From contig MPUH01000458.1 in the NCBI GenBank assembly GCA_001970955.1, forward strand, positions 1 to 53,009: DNA of 53,009 nt, in the 5' to 3' direction. How positions within the stretch are numbered: the first letter of the stretch is position 1; the number at the start of each line of letters is the position of its first letter. Below the pieces are notes generated by a model. It saw only the letters and a program-made list of their open reading frames with translations. It had not been told where the DNA came from and made no database searches. Source of the stretch: Stentor coeruleus. Lineage: Eukaryota > Ciliophora > Heterotrichea > Heterotrichida > Stentoridae. This document shows positions 1 through 9,376 of this stretch, piece after piece. The translations under genes and the position numbers were made by a program.

Positions 1-70
1 CATAGAAAAGGCAAATACTGTAAAAATTGAAAAGCTTCAGATATACGATATCTGTTGCAAGGTCAATTGA
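1..70 (+). CDS. Possible 3' end of an upstream gene, cut by the window edge
   Basis: From base 2 a frame of 22 codons runs to a TGA at 68-70. G is favoured at first codon positions (GAA, GCA, GTA, GAA, GAT, GTC), as in the real genes of this window, so it may be the tail of a gene lying to the left. It is too short to identify, and an open run of this length can occur by chance. If real it would be the second TGA stop in the window. Low confidence. Confidence 0.25.
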   Translation, partial: IEKANTVKIEKLQIYDICCKVN

Positions 71-693
71 CTGAAATAATCCTGATTTTAAGTATCGAGT
101 AGTTACCCAAAACATATTTTTATTATGAATTATATGAAATACCTTATTATTATTTGTTTTATAAAATTATTAGAATATAATGGAAACTATTATGTATTAA
201 CTTTAAAAATCCATAAGAAGGTTTTACATATTTTGTAGTTAATAAGAATCATAAATTAGTTTAGTTTTAAATATTTATGATGTGTGTCAAATAATTAAAA
301 ATACTTAAGGTATGTCTCATAATATATCATAATTTATATATAAACTTTCACAAACAATCTCTCTTTCTCTCAAAATTCTTATAAAAAGTAACTTAGCCTC
401 ACAACAATAAACCTTAATTCATTATATAAACTATACCTCAGTTAATAAACAATATTAATCTTTACAAAGCATATCCTCTCTTTCAAACATTCACACTTTT
501 ATATTCATCTGAAAAAAAGCCTAAATCTCCTAAACAGTTACTATATAAACATTAAATTTTCAACAAATCAACAAATTATTTTTCCTTCAAAACCACAGTT
601 TCTCGCATTCTTCAAATTTTCAACTTATTTCCTGATTATAAATCTCTTAAAAAGTATATTTCAATAAACCTTTTATATATAAAATACTATCAT
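71..693. other. Intergenic, 5' flank of the TPR/IQ gene
   Basis: No gene seen. From about 345 to 693 the + strand is very poor in G and rich in C, A and T, the composition found upstream of every well-supported gene here. The start codon at 694 is preceded by an A/T-only stretch. No TATA box or other motif can be singled out in such AT-rich sequence. Confidence 0.6.
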
Positions 694-3600
694 ATGGATT
701 TAGAAGAATTAATAATTGACAGAGAAAGTATTTCAGAAGACAGCAAGGTATTCAATACAACAAATAAAATTTGTCAGTTGTTTAAGCTGGGTGAATGGAA
801 AAAAGGTCTTGAGCTTACCCAAAAATATTTTTCAACTAATGAGCCAAGTATCGAAGATGCAGTTGAAATTTATAAGTCAGGGATTTCATGTTCATGTAAA
901 GTTATTGAGTCTAAGAATATAAAAACTGGAATTTACATTGCCAAGAGACTGAATAAACATATAGCTTGTTTTAACCCTGAAAACTTTATTCAATATCAAT
1001 GTGAAGTTTTAAACTATATTGCTTGCGCTTATAAACAAGGGCAGAAACTTTACCTAGCCAAAAAGTACATAGATCGGGCTATGTCTATAATAGAAGACTT
1101 TAAGCATGTTCTTTGGGATAAATCTGGAACCTACTTAAACATGTGCGCTATACTTTCAGCTATGGGTAAACATAATGAAGCTATTATCTACGCAGAAACT
1201 GCAATAATTTTATCTAAAGAAGAGCTAGTTAATTCAAAACTTAGCAGTAACGCAGAAGATTTACCTAATAAAGCATCAGTTTTAGGAATCGCTTATCACA
1301 ATTATGCAGTCGAAGAAGAGTTCCTAAATAACCTTAGAGCTGCAGCTGGGGCTTATAAAAAAGCAGCAAGTATTATAACCAAATACGCTCCTACTAACAC
1401 TGAAATGCTAGCAAAATTCAAAAACAGTTATTTTGAAGTCAGGAAAATGTTCACCAAACTCTCCAGGCCAAACTCAGCAAAATCAGCAGTCTCAGTTAAA
1501 ACAGTCAATAGCACAAAGTCAAAGCTTTCTTGTAACTCTCCTCAAGATATGAAAAGTCGGATTAAAACAATGAGACAAAAGTCAAAAATGCAGAAAAATG
1601 AGTCAGAAAAAGAGTTTTCAAAATTCAAAGTGCTTTGTAAGGATTTTTTAACCAGTAATCGAGAATGGTATAACTCTGGAACCTTAATAGGAAATAAAGC
1701 TCAAGTTGAGAAATCTATAAATTCAATATCCTTACCCCCTGCAAGAAAATTTAGACAACCAAACAATGATAAAAATGATTTTGGTAAGGAAAAACCTATT
1801 ATTATAATAGCACCAAAAGAAGGAGTAGAAAATTCAAGAACCCCAATTTTACATGAAGTTAGCTTTACAAGTTCAGTAAATCAACATAAATATAGTTTTG
1901 ATGCAATTGAAGAAAAGGATGAAGAAATTTTAAAGAAAATGAAAAAACCACCAAAGTACTCAGGCCCATCAAGCAAAAGAAGTAGTTTTTTTAAAGGTGA
2001 GACTGTGATGATACAGGAATATGACGATGCTAAATCTACTGGCAAAGATGATGAAAATAGAGAGATTAAGAATGAGAAAGTTCAAGATAATATTAAAAAA
2101 CCGGTTGAAGTTAAAGAGAGAACAAAAAACTTTGATGTAAAGACTAAGATTGTTATAAAAGAACCTATTATGATACAGGATTATGAAGAACCAAAAATTA
2201 AAATAATAGTAGAAAAAACTGAAGAACCTATGAAAAAGGAGCATATAAAAAAGGAGTTTATACAAAAGGAGCCTATAAAAAAGGAACCTATACAAAAGGA
2301 ACCTATACAAAAAGAACCTATACAGAAAGAGCCTATTCAAAAGGAACCTATTCAAAAGGAACCTATACAAAAGGAACCTATTCAAAAGGAACCTATACAA
2401 AAGGAACCTACACAAAAAGAACCTATTCAAAAGGAGCTTATACAAAAAGAGCCTATACAAAAAGAACCTATGCAAAAGGAACCTATACAAAAAGAGCCTA
2501 TTATAGCAAAACAGAACCCAACTATCCCACACACCGAAGAAAAACCTACCCAACTAAGAAAACTCCAAAAACTCATCTGTAGACTTCAAGCTCATTTTCG
2601 AGGTGCACAAGCCAGAGAAAAATTCAAACTCCTCAAAGCTCGGAAATCCACCCTCCTCTTCCGTGGGACTAAAAAATTCCAAAACACCCTAATTATGATT
2701 AGTATCTTTGAAAGCAACAACAAAAAATACATAGTCCTGACAAACGGTACTGAGGAGCAAAAACTAAACATCTTAGAAGACCTAACCCCACAAGAAATAA
2801 TAGAAAACCTTGAATTAAATGAAAAAGGTCAATTTATTATAAAAACTAGTGAAAAAGATAATTATGAACTAATAAAAAAAGCTAAACTAAAAATCTCAAA
2901 CGAACTCTGCGAAGTAAAGTTTTTATTTGATAACAAAGATGAAATTTTAATCATAAAAGCTATGAAATTATCAGATTTCTCAATATATGACTTACAAAAA
3001 AAAATATGTACTTATAAATCAAAGCCTCAGTTTATAACCTACCTACATAGCGATGTGATTCCATATCTCACTTTTATTGATAAAAAACTTATAATAATCC
3101 GACCACCTTCAAAGCTGGAGTATGAGTTTTTAGCTAAAGGGCATAGGATAATATCGAAAAAAGAGTTTAAAATAACAGCGAATAAAATTTTAAACAACCA
3201 AGAAATGAGTATTGAATTTACAGCTGAGTGCCCAATGCTAAAAAGTTCATTAAAACAAACATTTTTTTATTCAGAAATCATAGACAGTGTATCAAGTTTA
3301 GGAATTACCAACTTAGATAGCGACCCTCATATAATATTCCTCCCTTTGCAATATCAAGAATCAAAATTTATATTAAGAAAAGTTGATAAAAAACACACAG
3401 AACTTATTCATATATCAAATTTAATACTAAACAATTTTACTTATTGTATCAAAGTATACAAAATCCAAGATGATAATTTAACTTATTATTTCCAAGCTTT
3501 CGCTGCTAATTCTCCTGCTGTTTCTAGTTACTCAATAACAGATAAAGACTTATCTAATATATATAAAATCCCAATAAAAAATATAAAATCTAATATTGAT

Positions 3601-5322
3601 GCTATTGTTAAAAGTATTAATATCAAGTCTGGTAAATTATTTTTTGCTTCAACAACTATTAAAAACCAAAATGTTAAAGAAAATACTATCCCTGTGTTAT
3701 TAAAACTTCAAGCTATGATAAGAGGACATTTACAAAGAGATAGGCTTAAATTTACAACACCTAAAGGATCGTTGTTGTATAGGGAAGAAAAACATATTGA
3801 AGGGATTCATTTGTGTATAAGTTTCTATAAAAATGGTGATGCACTTGTTGTAGAGATTTTATGTCCGATACTTGAAAAATCTTATTATTTGTTTTTAAAT
3901 GAACCGAAGAACTATTTTACACATTTTACTAGGATTTTTGATTTAAAATGTATTGCTGGGACGATTGGTTTTGCTGAGAATAAATTTTTTATCCCTACAA
4001 ATAATGGAAATGTTGAGTTTATATTGTGTATGTTTTATTCGAATGAAGAAATTAAATATAAAGAAGATTCAGCATGGCCTGCTTTTTATCCGAGATATAA
4101 TAGTTTGGTTGATTATTATCTTTTGGCTAGAGAATTAGCATCGAAAAGTTTGCTTGTGAAAGCTGTGATGAAAAAAAGCGACGTTTGTCCATATAAGGTT
4201 TTTACATTTTTGGAGATTGGTGAAATTGTTGGAGGCTATAAACCTTTGAATTTATTGAAGCTTTTGAAAGTTAATAATGGAAGCATTGTAGTAACAGAAT
4301 TAGCTGAAAGTAGTTTAGGAGGAAGAGTTACACCAAATGGTGAGAAAATTATATATCGTGCTTGCAAAAGTATATCAGGAAAATTATATCAAGTAACTCT
4401 AAGTATGCCTGAAAAATATGAAGAGGATGATGAAGAAATTTTAACTTTTACTTTAAGGCAAGGATCAATGGCACACCTTAGCAAAGTGTATCGGATCACA
4501 ATTGATGAAGCTTGCAAGAAAACTGGATTTAGCAAAAGCTATTTAATACCAATGGCTGATTACATTATTAGGCATATGCTTATGATCAAAGATGGAGAAA
4601 TTGTTTTAGATGAAACCAAAGCTTCATTTGATATAAACAAAGCTGTTATAAAAATACAATCAATGATGAGAGGCTACATGGCCAGAAAAAAAACTAGTAA
4701 AAACGTTGTCATGAAATTTATCACAAAAACCAAAATCAAACTCAAAGGTAAAAACTTCACAATTCTCTTCTACTTTCACAATCGAGAATACAAAATTTTT
4801 GCTGTCAACGGCATTGAAGTTTACTCACTAGCATTACAAAATTCTCTCATAGAAGCAAACATAAGCAATCTAGAAAAATTCTTCGCATCAAAAGTTGTAC
4901 CAAAGTTGAAACTCAAAGAAAAAAACAACAAATATGTTTTAGGTGGTCTAAAAAGTTTAAAAAAACGTAATTCTGAATTGAATCCAAAAAAAGAAGTTTC
5001 AAACCTTGATATCTCATCATTAGCAAGCCCAAAAACTTTTAGAATGACTGAAAATAATTCTCAAATTATCAAAAGTTTAAAATGGAGAGCGCCTTGGATT
5101 TTAGGTGAAGATAAATGTTTAGTGACAATGTATGAAATAGGGGATAAAGGGCTTATAGAAGTTTTGTTTATGAATTCTGATAGGATGCTTAGTTTAGAAG
5201 TGAAAAGGAATAAAATTGATAATCCTCAAGAACTTGCGAATAAACTTATGGTATTTGGAAATAGTTTAATGATTGATGAAAGTGTGAATAAAAGGTCGAA
5301 TTCTGGGTTTAAGCTTTTTTAG
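694..5322 (+). CDS. Large TPR and IQ-motif protein with a KEPIQ pentapeptide repeat (1542 aa)
   Basis: Single open frame ending in TAG; no consensus 15-nt intron seen. Residues about 25-250 form helical TPR-like repeats (for example GKHNEAIIYAETA near 158-170). Residues 250-510 are polar and probably disordered. Residues 514-603 are 18 tandem copies of a pentapeptide (QKEPI and variants). Three IQ-like calmodulin-binding motifs follow at about 631-644 (LQAHFRGAQAREKF), 1005-1020 (LQAMIRGHLQRDR) and 1321-1335 (IQSMMRGYMARKK). Each IQ motif leads into a similar beta-rich block (LLFRGTKKF..., LLYREEKHIEG..., KTKIKLKGKNF...), so the C-terminal two thirds is a threefold repeat of IQ plus globular domain. 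A calmodulin- or centrin-binding scaffold at the cortex or ciliary base is a reasonable inference; no enzymatic motif is present. IQ/TPR proteins of this size are common in ciliates. The family is not recognised by name. Confidence 0.9.
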   Translation: MDLEELIIDRESISEDSKVFNTTNKICQLFKLGEWKKGLELTQKYFSTNEPSIEDAVEIYKSGISCSCKVIESKNIKTGIYIAKRLNKHIACFNPENFIQYQCEVLNYIACAYKQGQKLYLAKKYIDRAMSIIEDFKHVLWDKSGTYLNMCAILSAMGKHNEAIIYAETAIILSKEELVNSKLSSNAEDLPNKASVLGIAYHNYAVEEEFLNNLRAAAGAYKKAASIITKYAPTNTEMLAKFKNSYFEVRKMFTKLSRPNSAKSAVSVKTVNSTKSKLSCNSPQDMKSRIKTMRQKSKMQKNESEKEFSKFKVLCKDFLTSNREWYNSGTLIGNKAQVEKSINSISLPPARKFRQPNNDKNDFGKEKPIIIIAPKEGVENSRTPILHEVSFTSSVNQHKYSFDAIEEKDEEILKKMKKPPKYSGPSSKRSSFFKGETVMIQEYDDAKSTGKDDENREIKNEKVQDNIKKPVEVKERTKNFDVKTKIVIKEPIMIQDYEEPKIKIIVEKTEEPMKKEHIKKEFIQKEPIKKEPIQKEPIQKEPIQKEPIQKEPIQKEPIQKEPIQKEPIQKEPTQKEPIQKELIQKEPIQKEPMQKEPIQKEPIIAKQNPTIPHTEEKPTQLRKLQKLICRLQAHFRGAQAREKFKLLKARKSTLLFRGTKKFQNTLIMISIFESNNKKYIVLTNGTEEQKLNILEDLTPQEIIENLELNEKGQFIIKTSEKDNYELIKKAKLKISNELCEVKFLFDNKDEILIIKAMKLSDFSIYDLQKKICTYKSKPQFITYLHSDVIPYLTFIDKKLIIIRPPSKLEYEFLAKGHRIISKKEFKITANKILNNQEMSIEFTAECPMLKSSLKQTFFYSEIIDSVSSLGITNLDSDPHIIFLPLQYQESKFILRKVDKKHTELIHISNLILNNFTYCIKVYKIQDDNLTYYFQAFAANSPAVSSYSITDKDLSNIYKIPIKNIKSNIDAIVKSINIKSGKLFFASTTIKNQNVKENTIPVLLKLQAMIRGHLQRDRLKFTTPKGSLLYREEKHIEGIHLCISFYKNGDALVVEILCPILEKSYYLFLNEPKNYFTHFTRIFDLKCIAGTIGFAENKFFIPTNNGNVEFILCMFYSNEEIKYKEDSAWPAFYPRYNSLVDYYLLARELASKSLLVKAVMKKSDVCPYKVFTFLEIGEIVGGYKPLNLLKLLKVNNGSIVVTELAESSLGGRVTPNGEKIIYRACKSISGKLYQVTLSMPEKYEEDDEEILTFTLRQGSMAHLSKVYRITIDEACKKTGFSKSYLIPMADYIIRHMLMIKDGEIVLDETKASFDINKAVIKIQSMMRGYMARKKTSKNVVMKFITKTKIKLKGKNFTILFYFHNREYKIFAVNGIEVYSLALQNSLIEANISNLEKFFASKVVPKLKLKEKNNKYVLGGLKSLKKRNSELNPKKEVSNLDISSLASPKTFRMTENNSQIIKSLKWRAPWILGEDKCLVTMYEIGDKGLIEVLFMNSDRMLSLEVKRNKIDNPQELANKLMVFGNSLMIDESVNKRSNSGFKLF
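2233..2502 (+). repeat. 18 x 15-nt tandem repeat encoding KEPIQ-type pentapeptides
   Basis: Eighteen in-frame 15-nt units (consensus CAAAAGGAACCTATA, reading QKEPI) lie inside the TPR/IQ gene. The first units are more diverged (KKEHI, KKEFI, KKEPI). Later units differ at synonymous third positions (AAA/AAG, GAA/GAG, ATA/ATT) and by single substitutions (QKEPT, QKELI, QKEPM). Retained reading frame and synonymous drift suggest selection on the peptide. Unit number may be collapsed or variable in the assembly. Confidence 0.95.
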
Positions 5323-5956
5323 GGTTTTTGGATTAGTTTGGATTATAAGATTAATGCATATAATTATGATTAATATACTTGTGGGTTAAGAATATGAGAA
5401 TTTGGTTCAAACTAGTTAGAACTGAAAGCATGAATTTATAGATATGATTTCTTAATTATATTAACATAATCATATTAATCTAATGATTTGATTTTGTCTT
5501 GGGGCTTAGGCAATTATTAAAGATTAAAATCATTAGTTTCACATCAAAATAAACCCAAAGCCAATAATTTATTAGTTCTTTAAGTATTTTTTGTTAATAA
5601 ATGGAAAAAAAAGCTGAATTCTCTTATACCCAAGAAGATTTAAGCTTGAGCATAAAGGTCCAAATAATTCCTCAGCAAAACATAGTGAGTTTTTTATTAT
5701 AAAGATAAAATTATTTGCATAAAATATGTTATTTTTGATAAAATCAAATAATGGGTAATAAAAATCATATAAGAATTAATCATTGCCTGAAACAAGAAAA
5801 AAAACTACATATGAGTTATTTTAATCAAGATATTCACAAAAACACACGATATCCTTTACCTTTAAATATACATAAAACAAAAAATATAAATAAACATTCA
5901 TTTCTGATTATCAGCCCATTACCTAAAAATCATTTTAAATAACTAATTACTCCATG
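5323..5956. other. Convergent intergenic region
   Basis: It lies between the 3' ends of two converging genes. The left part (5323 to about 5500) is G-rich and C-poor and the right part is C-richer, matching the 3'-flank asymmetry of both neighbours. A 33-codon frame at 5601 is listed separately. A longer frame at 5751-5942 has no codon-position bias and is not called. Confidence 0.5.
5601..5702 (+). CDS. Doubtful small ORF (33 aa)
   Basis: ATG at 5601 sits in the context TTAATAAATGGA, the same as confident starts at 22522 and 33003, and the 33 codons favour G at position 1 (7 against 3 and 5). The frame then stops and no GT...AG intron of 15 or 16 nt joins it to the open stretch at 5751-5942, although that stretch is in the same frame. 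It could be a gene remnant or chance. No family is recognised. Confidence 0.15.
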   Translation: MEKKAEFSYTQEDLSLSIKVQIIPQQNIVSFLL

Positions 5957-7177
5957 CTAAAAATAAATCGAAATCTCATCTACTTTATCTTGCGAAACAG
6001 GTTCTGAGCAAAAGACACATTTACGTTCAATAACAGATGCACTAAGACAGCAAAAAGAAAGAGAGCATTTGCAAGATAAGGAAATAAAACAATTTTTTGC
6101 TTCAAGTCTACATTCATCACAATGAAAAGCACTTTTTACTGTATCATTTTTCGGCATATCTATATTAGGTATAATACTAGGTATAATACTAGGTTTCTCT
6201 TGAACTTTTGGTGCTGGTGGGTTTGCTACAGGAATTCTAGGATTTGCAGGTTGGAATAAAGATAACCCAGGTGGATTTTCTTGTGATTGCTTAATACTTG
6301 AATTTTGTTTAACTGGAGCTCCTTTAGGTAGATTTTTAAAAGTTGGATCTTGTGAAGGTACTGGGACGATTTGAGGTTGAGGTTTAATTTGAGAGGACAT
6401 CAAATCATTTTTTGGCTTGGCTATACGTATTGGAAACGACGCTAATTCTTTAATGATTCCCCGTGATGCATATTTTTGGTCCCATATCATCATGAGTTTT
6501 GAGATTTTTTCTTTTGCTTCTGTTGATACTCCTTTTTGAAGAACTTTAGAGATTGCGCCCATTAATCGCTTTTGAGCAGAAAAAGATTCATTGATTTTAT
6601 CTATTAGTGGTTCTAAGCATTGGTGAGTTGAATTTTTTTTGAAAAAAAATAATAATCTACCATTTGCCAAGTTTTTCATCATATTTAGGACAATTGGACA
6701 TCTTTGGGTATATTGTATCGCCTCATAGGATATTGCAGTATTTGATAGTAAAGTTATTTTTAAATTCAGTTTATAACTTAATTCGTCGAAGATTCTATTT
6801 GAAAACTCGTTTTCGTCTTCAGGTATTAAAGCAGATGCAAATTCTATAATTTGATCAATGAGCTCTGTATCAGCTAAACTTACAGATAAATCCTCTATAT
6901 TATTGATGATTTCCAAACTTCTAATAAACTCTAAAAGTTTTTCTCCGTTGATTTCCAATTTCAAAGCTCTAAATAAATATTACAGAGTTTTTAGTCTTTG
7001 CCCAACATATTTGTAATGCTTTTCAAGTGTGATCTGTTCTATTATTTTAAAAACAAGAGCTACACTCAATTTCATAGGCATTTCTTGCAGTCTGTTAAAC
7101 TCCAGTTGTCTAGGAATTTTAAAATTATCTGATTCAGGGACTCCGTAAGCTTTAAAATAGTTAATTGGTTGTGCCAT
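5957..7177 (-). CDS. Protein with a Cys-rich, RING-like C-terminus; one 15-nt intron (401 aa)
   Basis: Exon 1 is 7177-6984 and exon 2 is 6968-5957, joined by removing the intron at 6983-6969; the join is phase 2 and restores a single frame ending in TAG. The first 200 residues are helical with no recognised domain. Residues about 240-340 are Pro/Gln/Asn-rich and probably disordered. The last 60 residues carry a cysteine cluster (CDEC, then CKC, CC, CVFC), compatible with a small degenerate zinc-binding RING or B-box-like fold, though the ligand spacing fits no standard family. The start at 7177 is the first Met after an AT-only leader (TATAAATGGC). A ubiquitin-related role would be a guess; treat as unknown. 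Confidence 0.85.
6969..6983 (-). other. 15-nt spliceosomal intron
   Basis: On the minus strand the 15 bases read GTAATATTTATTTAG. Unspliced, they put a TAA in frame after codon 64; removed, two open frames fuse in phase 2. T at position 9 and A at position 10 match the other introns of this window. Confidence 0.93.
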
Positions 7178-7570
7178 TTATATAAAAAAAATTTATCAAA
7201 ATAACAAAGTAAATATTTGTATAGGAGAATCAAGATTTATTGATATAATTGAATTAAGTGACAAAAAGATTATTTTTATTATAATTATGAAAGGTTTTTA
7301 ACTGTTTTTAAATAAACTTACAATAAAAAAATCAATATATTTCTAATAAAAACCCTATATTTTTACACACTATAAACCCTCCAGTAAGGCTAATTCCACA
7401 ACAATTTCCAATACATAAACCTAAAATATAAAATCCTTATATTCTCTTAACCAAAAAACCCTCTAAATCCAATAAATAATCCTATATATTCTTTATATCA
7501 AAAATTTTCTCCTCTACAAAAATACTAATTATAATTTCTAAATACTAAACACACACTATAAATTATTATC
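7178..7570. other. Intergenic between two minus-strand genes
   Basis: The left part (to about 7310) is relatively G-rich on the + strand, as expected 5' of the 7177 gene. The right part (about 7330-7570) is nearly free of G, as expected 3' of the next minus-strand gene. No gene or RNA seen. Confidence 0.5.
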
Positions 7571-8896
7571 TTACTTTTTAAAAATAAACGAAGGGGGTTT
7601 CGTTAATATCCTCGATGCTCTTCTTGTACTAACAGCTTCTTTTATCATTTCCATATAATCCTTTTTATTAAAATCATAGCAAGGTTTAGGTTTTTCAGGC
7701 ATATCAACAGCGCTAGGTCTTCGATTTTGAATCAAAGCATTCATTTCTTTGTCTTGAATTTTCTTAACAACTTCTTCAATTTTAATTTTATATATTTTGC
7801 ATAAATAATGATATTCTTTAACTCTTCTTTTTAAAGCTTGTCTTATTATGTTTTCTCTAATTGAAGTAGGGATTAAAGATTGAAACCTATTTTTAATCCC
7901 GATTCTTGTGATTTTTTTGTTTGTTTCATGCATATTTTTTTCGACTTTTTCCCATTGAAGCATTTTAAGAGCTAGACCGAGTTTTTTTTCTATCAGCATT
8001 TTCCTTAGGTTTTTCTGAAGAAAACTAAGAGAATATTTCCATTGGTACATTAATCGGAACATTTTGTCTTTTAATGCTGCTGCTTCAAGTGTATCAAGAA
8101 TTATAGTTTTATATTTCCTGTTTTTTATTTGCACCCAAAATCGGATTTTCCTTGCTAGGGTGTTAAGACTTTTTTTAGCTTTTTTGACTCGAATCCTTCT
8201 TATAATCATCCTAAACTTACCAAACATAATAGAAAACAGGAGAATTTGCTTAAGAACTTTTCCAGAACGATAATGGAGATCTTTTTGATATTTTATCAAA
8301 TTACTCATAGAATTCGTAGAAGTTGCTATCATCATCATAGCAAGCCAGCAATTAGCCACCTGCTTAACTTCTTGAAACTGTATTTTCATTTGAAACTTCT
8401 GATGTTTCTCTTTAATTTTCCTAAGTTTATCTCTTTTCCTCTCTTTGCTTATGATCTTTTTATTATCTAAAGTGCTTTTAAGTTTATAATCATGATTTTT
8501 CGCTCTAACTTTAAGAAGTTCCTGTTTGTTTTGAGGTAAATACTTATCTAATTCCTTGTTTTTCTGCATAAAATCAATATTTTCTCTAGGGATCGGCGAA
8601 GTAACCCCTGAAAAACTTGTAGGAAACCTGTTAACAGATGAAAATACAAATGATGGACCTCCTAAAGTACTATACGAGCAATTGTAATGGCCTGGGCCTA
8701 TTTTACCTGTTGAACTTTCAGTCATGATTATCCTATCACTATATAAAGCTCCTGGGTATTGTAACAAAAGCTTATGAAAAGGCATGTTTCGAGCTGATCC
8801 ACCATTTATTATCTGTGGTAGTTCAGTTTCTGCTCTTTTATGTTCATTTCTTTTGTATAATGATGAAGAACGTGAGAATAGATTGACTGAATCCAT
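7571..8896 (-). CDS. PG-rich (STPG/SHIPPO-like) ciliary protein with helical basic tail (441 aa)
   Basis: Residues 47-91 hold a PG-rich pattern: YPGALYSD, then GPGHYNCSYSTLGGPSFVFS with a final RF. This is the layout of sperm-tail PG-rich (STPG/ODF3, SHIPPO) repeats found on the axoneme and on microtubules. From about residue 110 the protein is highly basic and helical, with regularly spaced aromatic residues between about 190 and 340 (CWLAMM, FGKFRMI, IRFWVQI, YQWKYSL, LQWEKVE) that recall centrin-binding Sfi1-type or IQ-like helices. A role in axonemal or basal-body microtubule decoration is inferred. The start at 8896 follows an AT-only leader; the stop is TAA. The fold of the tail is not established. 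Confidence 0.8.
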   Translation of the reverse strand: MDSVNLFSRSSSLYKRNEHKRAETELPQIINGGSARNMPFHKLLLQYPGALYSDRIIMTESSTGKIGPGHYNCSYSTLGGPSFVFSSVNRFPTSFSGVTSPIPRENIDFMQKNKELDKYLPQNKQELLKVRAKNHDYKLKSTLDNKKIISKERKRDKLRKIKEKHQKFQMKIQFQEVKQVANCWLAMMMIATSTNSMSNLIKYQKDLHYRSGKVLKQILLFSIMFGKFRMIIRRIRVKKAKKSLNTLARKIRFWVQIKNRKYKTIILDTLEAAALKDKMFRLMYQWKYSLSFLQKNLRKMLIEKKLGLALKMLQWEKVEKNMHETNKKITRIGIKNRFQSLIPTSIRENIIRQALKRRVKEYHYLCKIYKIKIEEVVKKIQDKEMNALIQNRRPSAVDMPEKPKPCYDFNKKDYMEMIKEAVSTRRASRILTKPPSFIFKK

Positions 8897-9376
8897 TTTT
8901 TATATATTTTGAGTATAAAATTATAAGTTTAAGAATTAGATTAGATGAAAAAAATACGGGATATAAAAAGTATTAGGGAAATATAGAGAAAAATTGCATA
9001 GATTAAGTTTTTAGAGACTAACGGTTTTTTGGGTTGAGAATTGTAATGATTATGAAGAAGATTTAGGCTTTTGGAGGATTTATGGTTTTGTGTTATGATA
9101 TTGGGAAAATATACACGGTTTTGATAGTTTTTAGTAGGTTAAGATAATAGTTTTTTTGTATGGTTTATATTTTTTATGCTTAAAAAAATATTGATTTTAT
9201 TTATAAAAGCTGTAGTGATTTTCGGGACGAGGTTTTTATGATTTATTTTTTGGGTTAATGATGTTAGATTAATTTGGTTAGAGATGTTAGATATAGTTAT
9301 TCTATATACAATTTTATAGATAAAATTATAAAAAAGTTGATGATTAATCAGAATTTGTATTTTTTAGTATAAATTT
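8897..9376. other. Intergenic, 5' flank of the PG-repeat gene
   Basis: The + strand is G-rich and C-poor here (7 C in 8941-9120), so the minus sense strand is C-rich and G-poor, typical of 5' flanks in this window. No gene seen. Confidence 0.5.

Noticed and set aside
1164-1178. GTAAACATAATGAAG in the TPR/IQ gene as a 15-nt intron
   Set aside because: It lacks T at 9 and the residues it encodes (GKHNEA) are a normal TPR loop; removing it would break the repeat.
1969-2553. 194-codon ORF antisense to the KEPIQ repeat
   Set aside because: It is the reverse reading of the 15-nt repeat, giving RFLLYRFL-type low-complexity sequence.
5751-5942. 63-codon + strand ORF
   Set aside because: G at codon positions is 3/6/4, unlike real genes here, and no intron joins it to the 5601 start.
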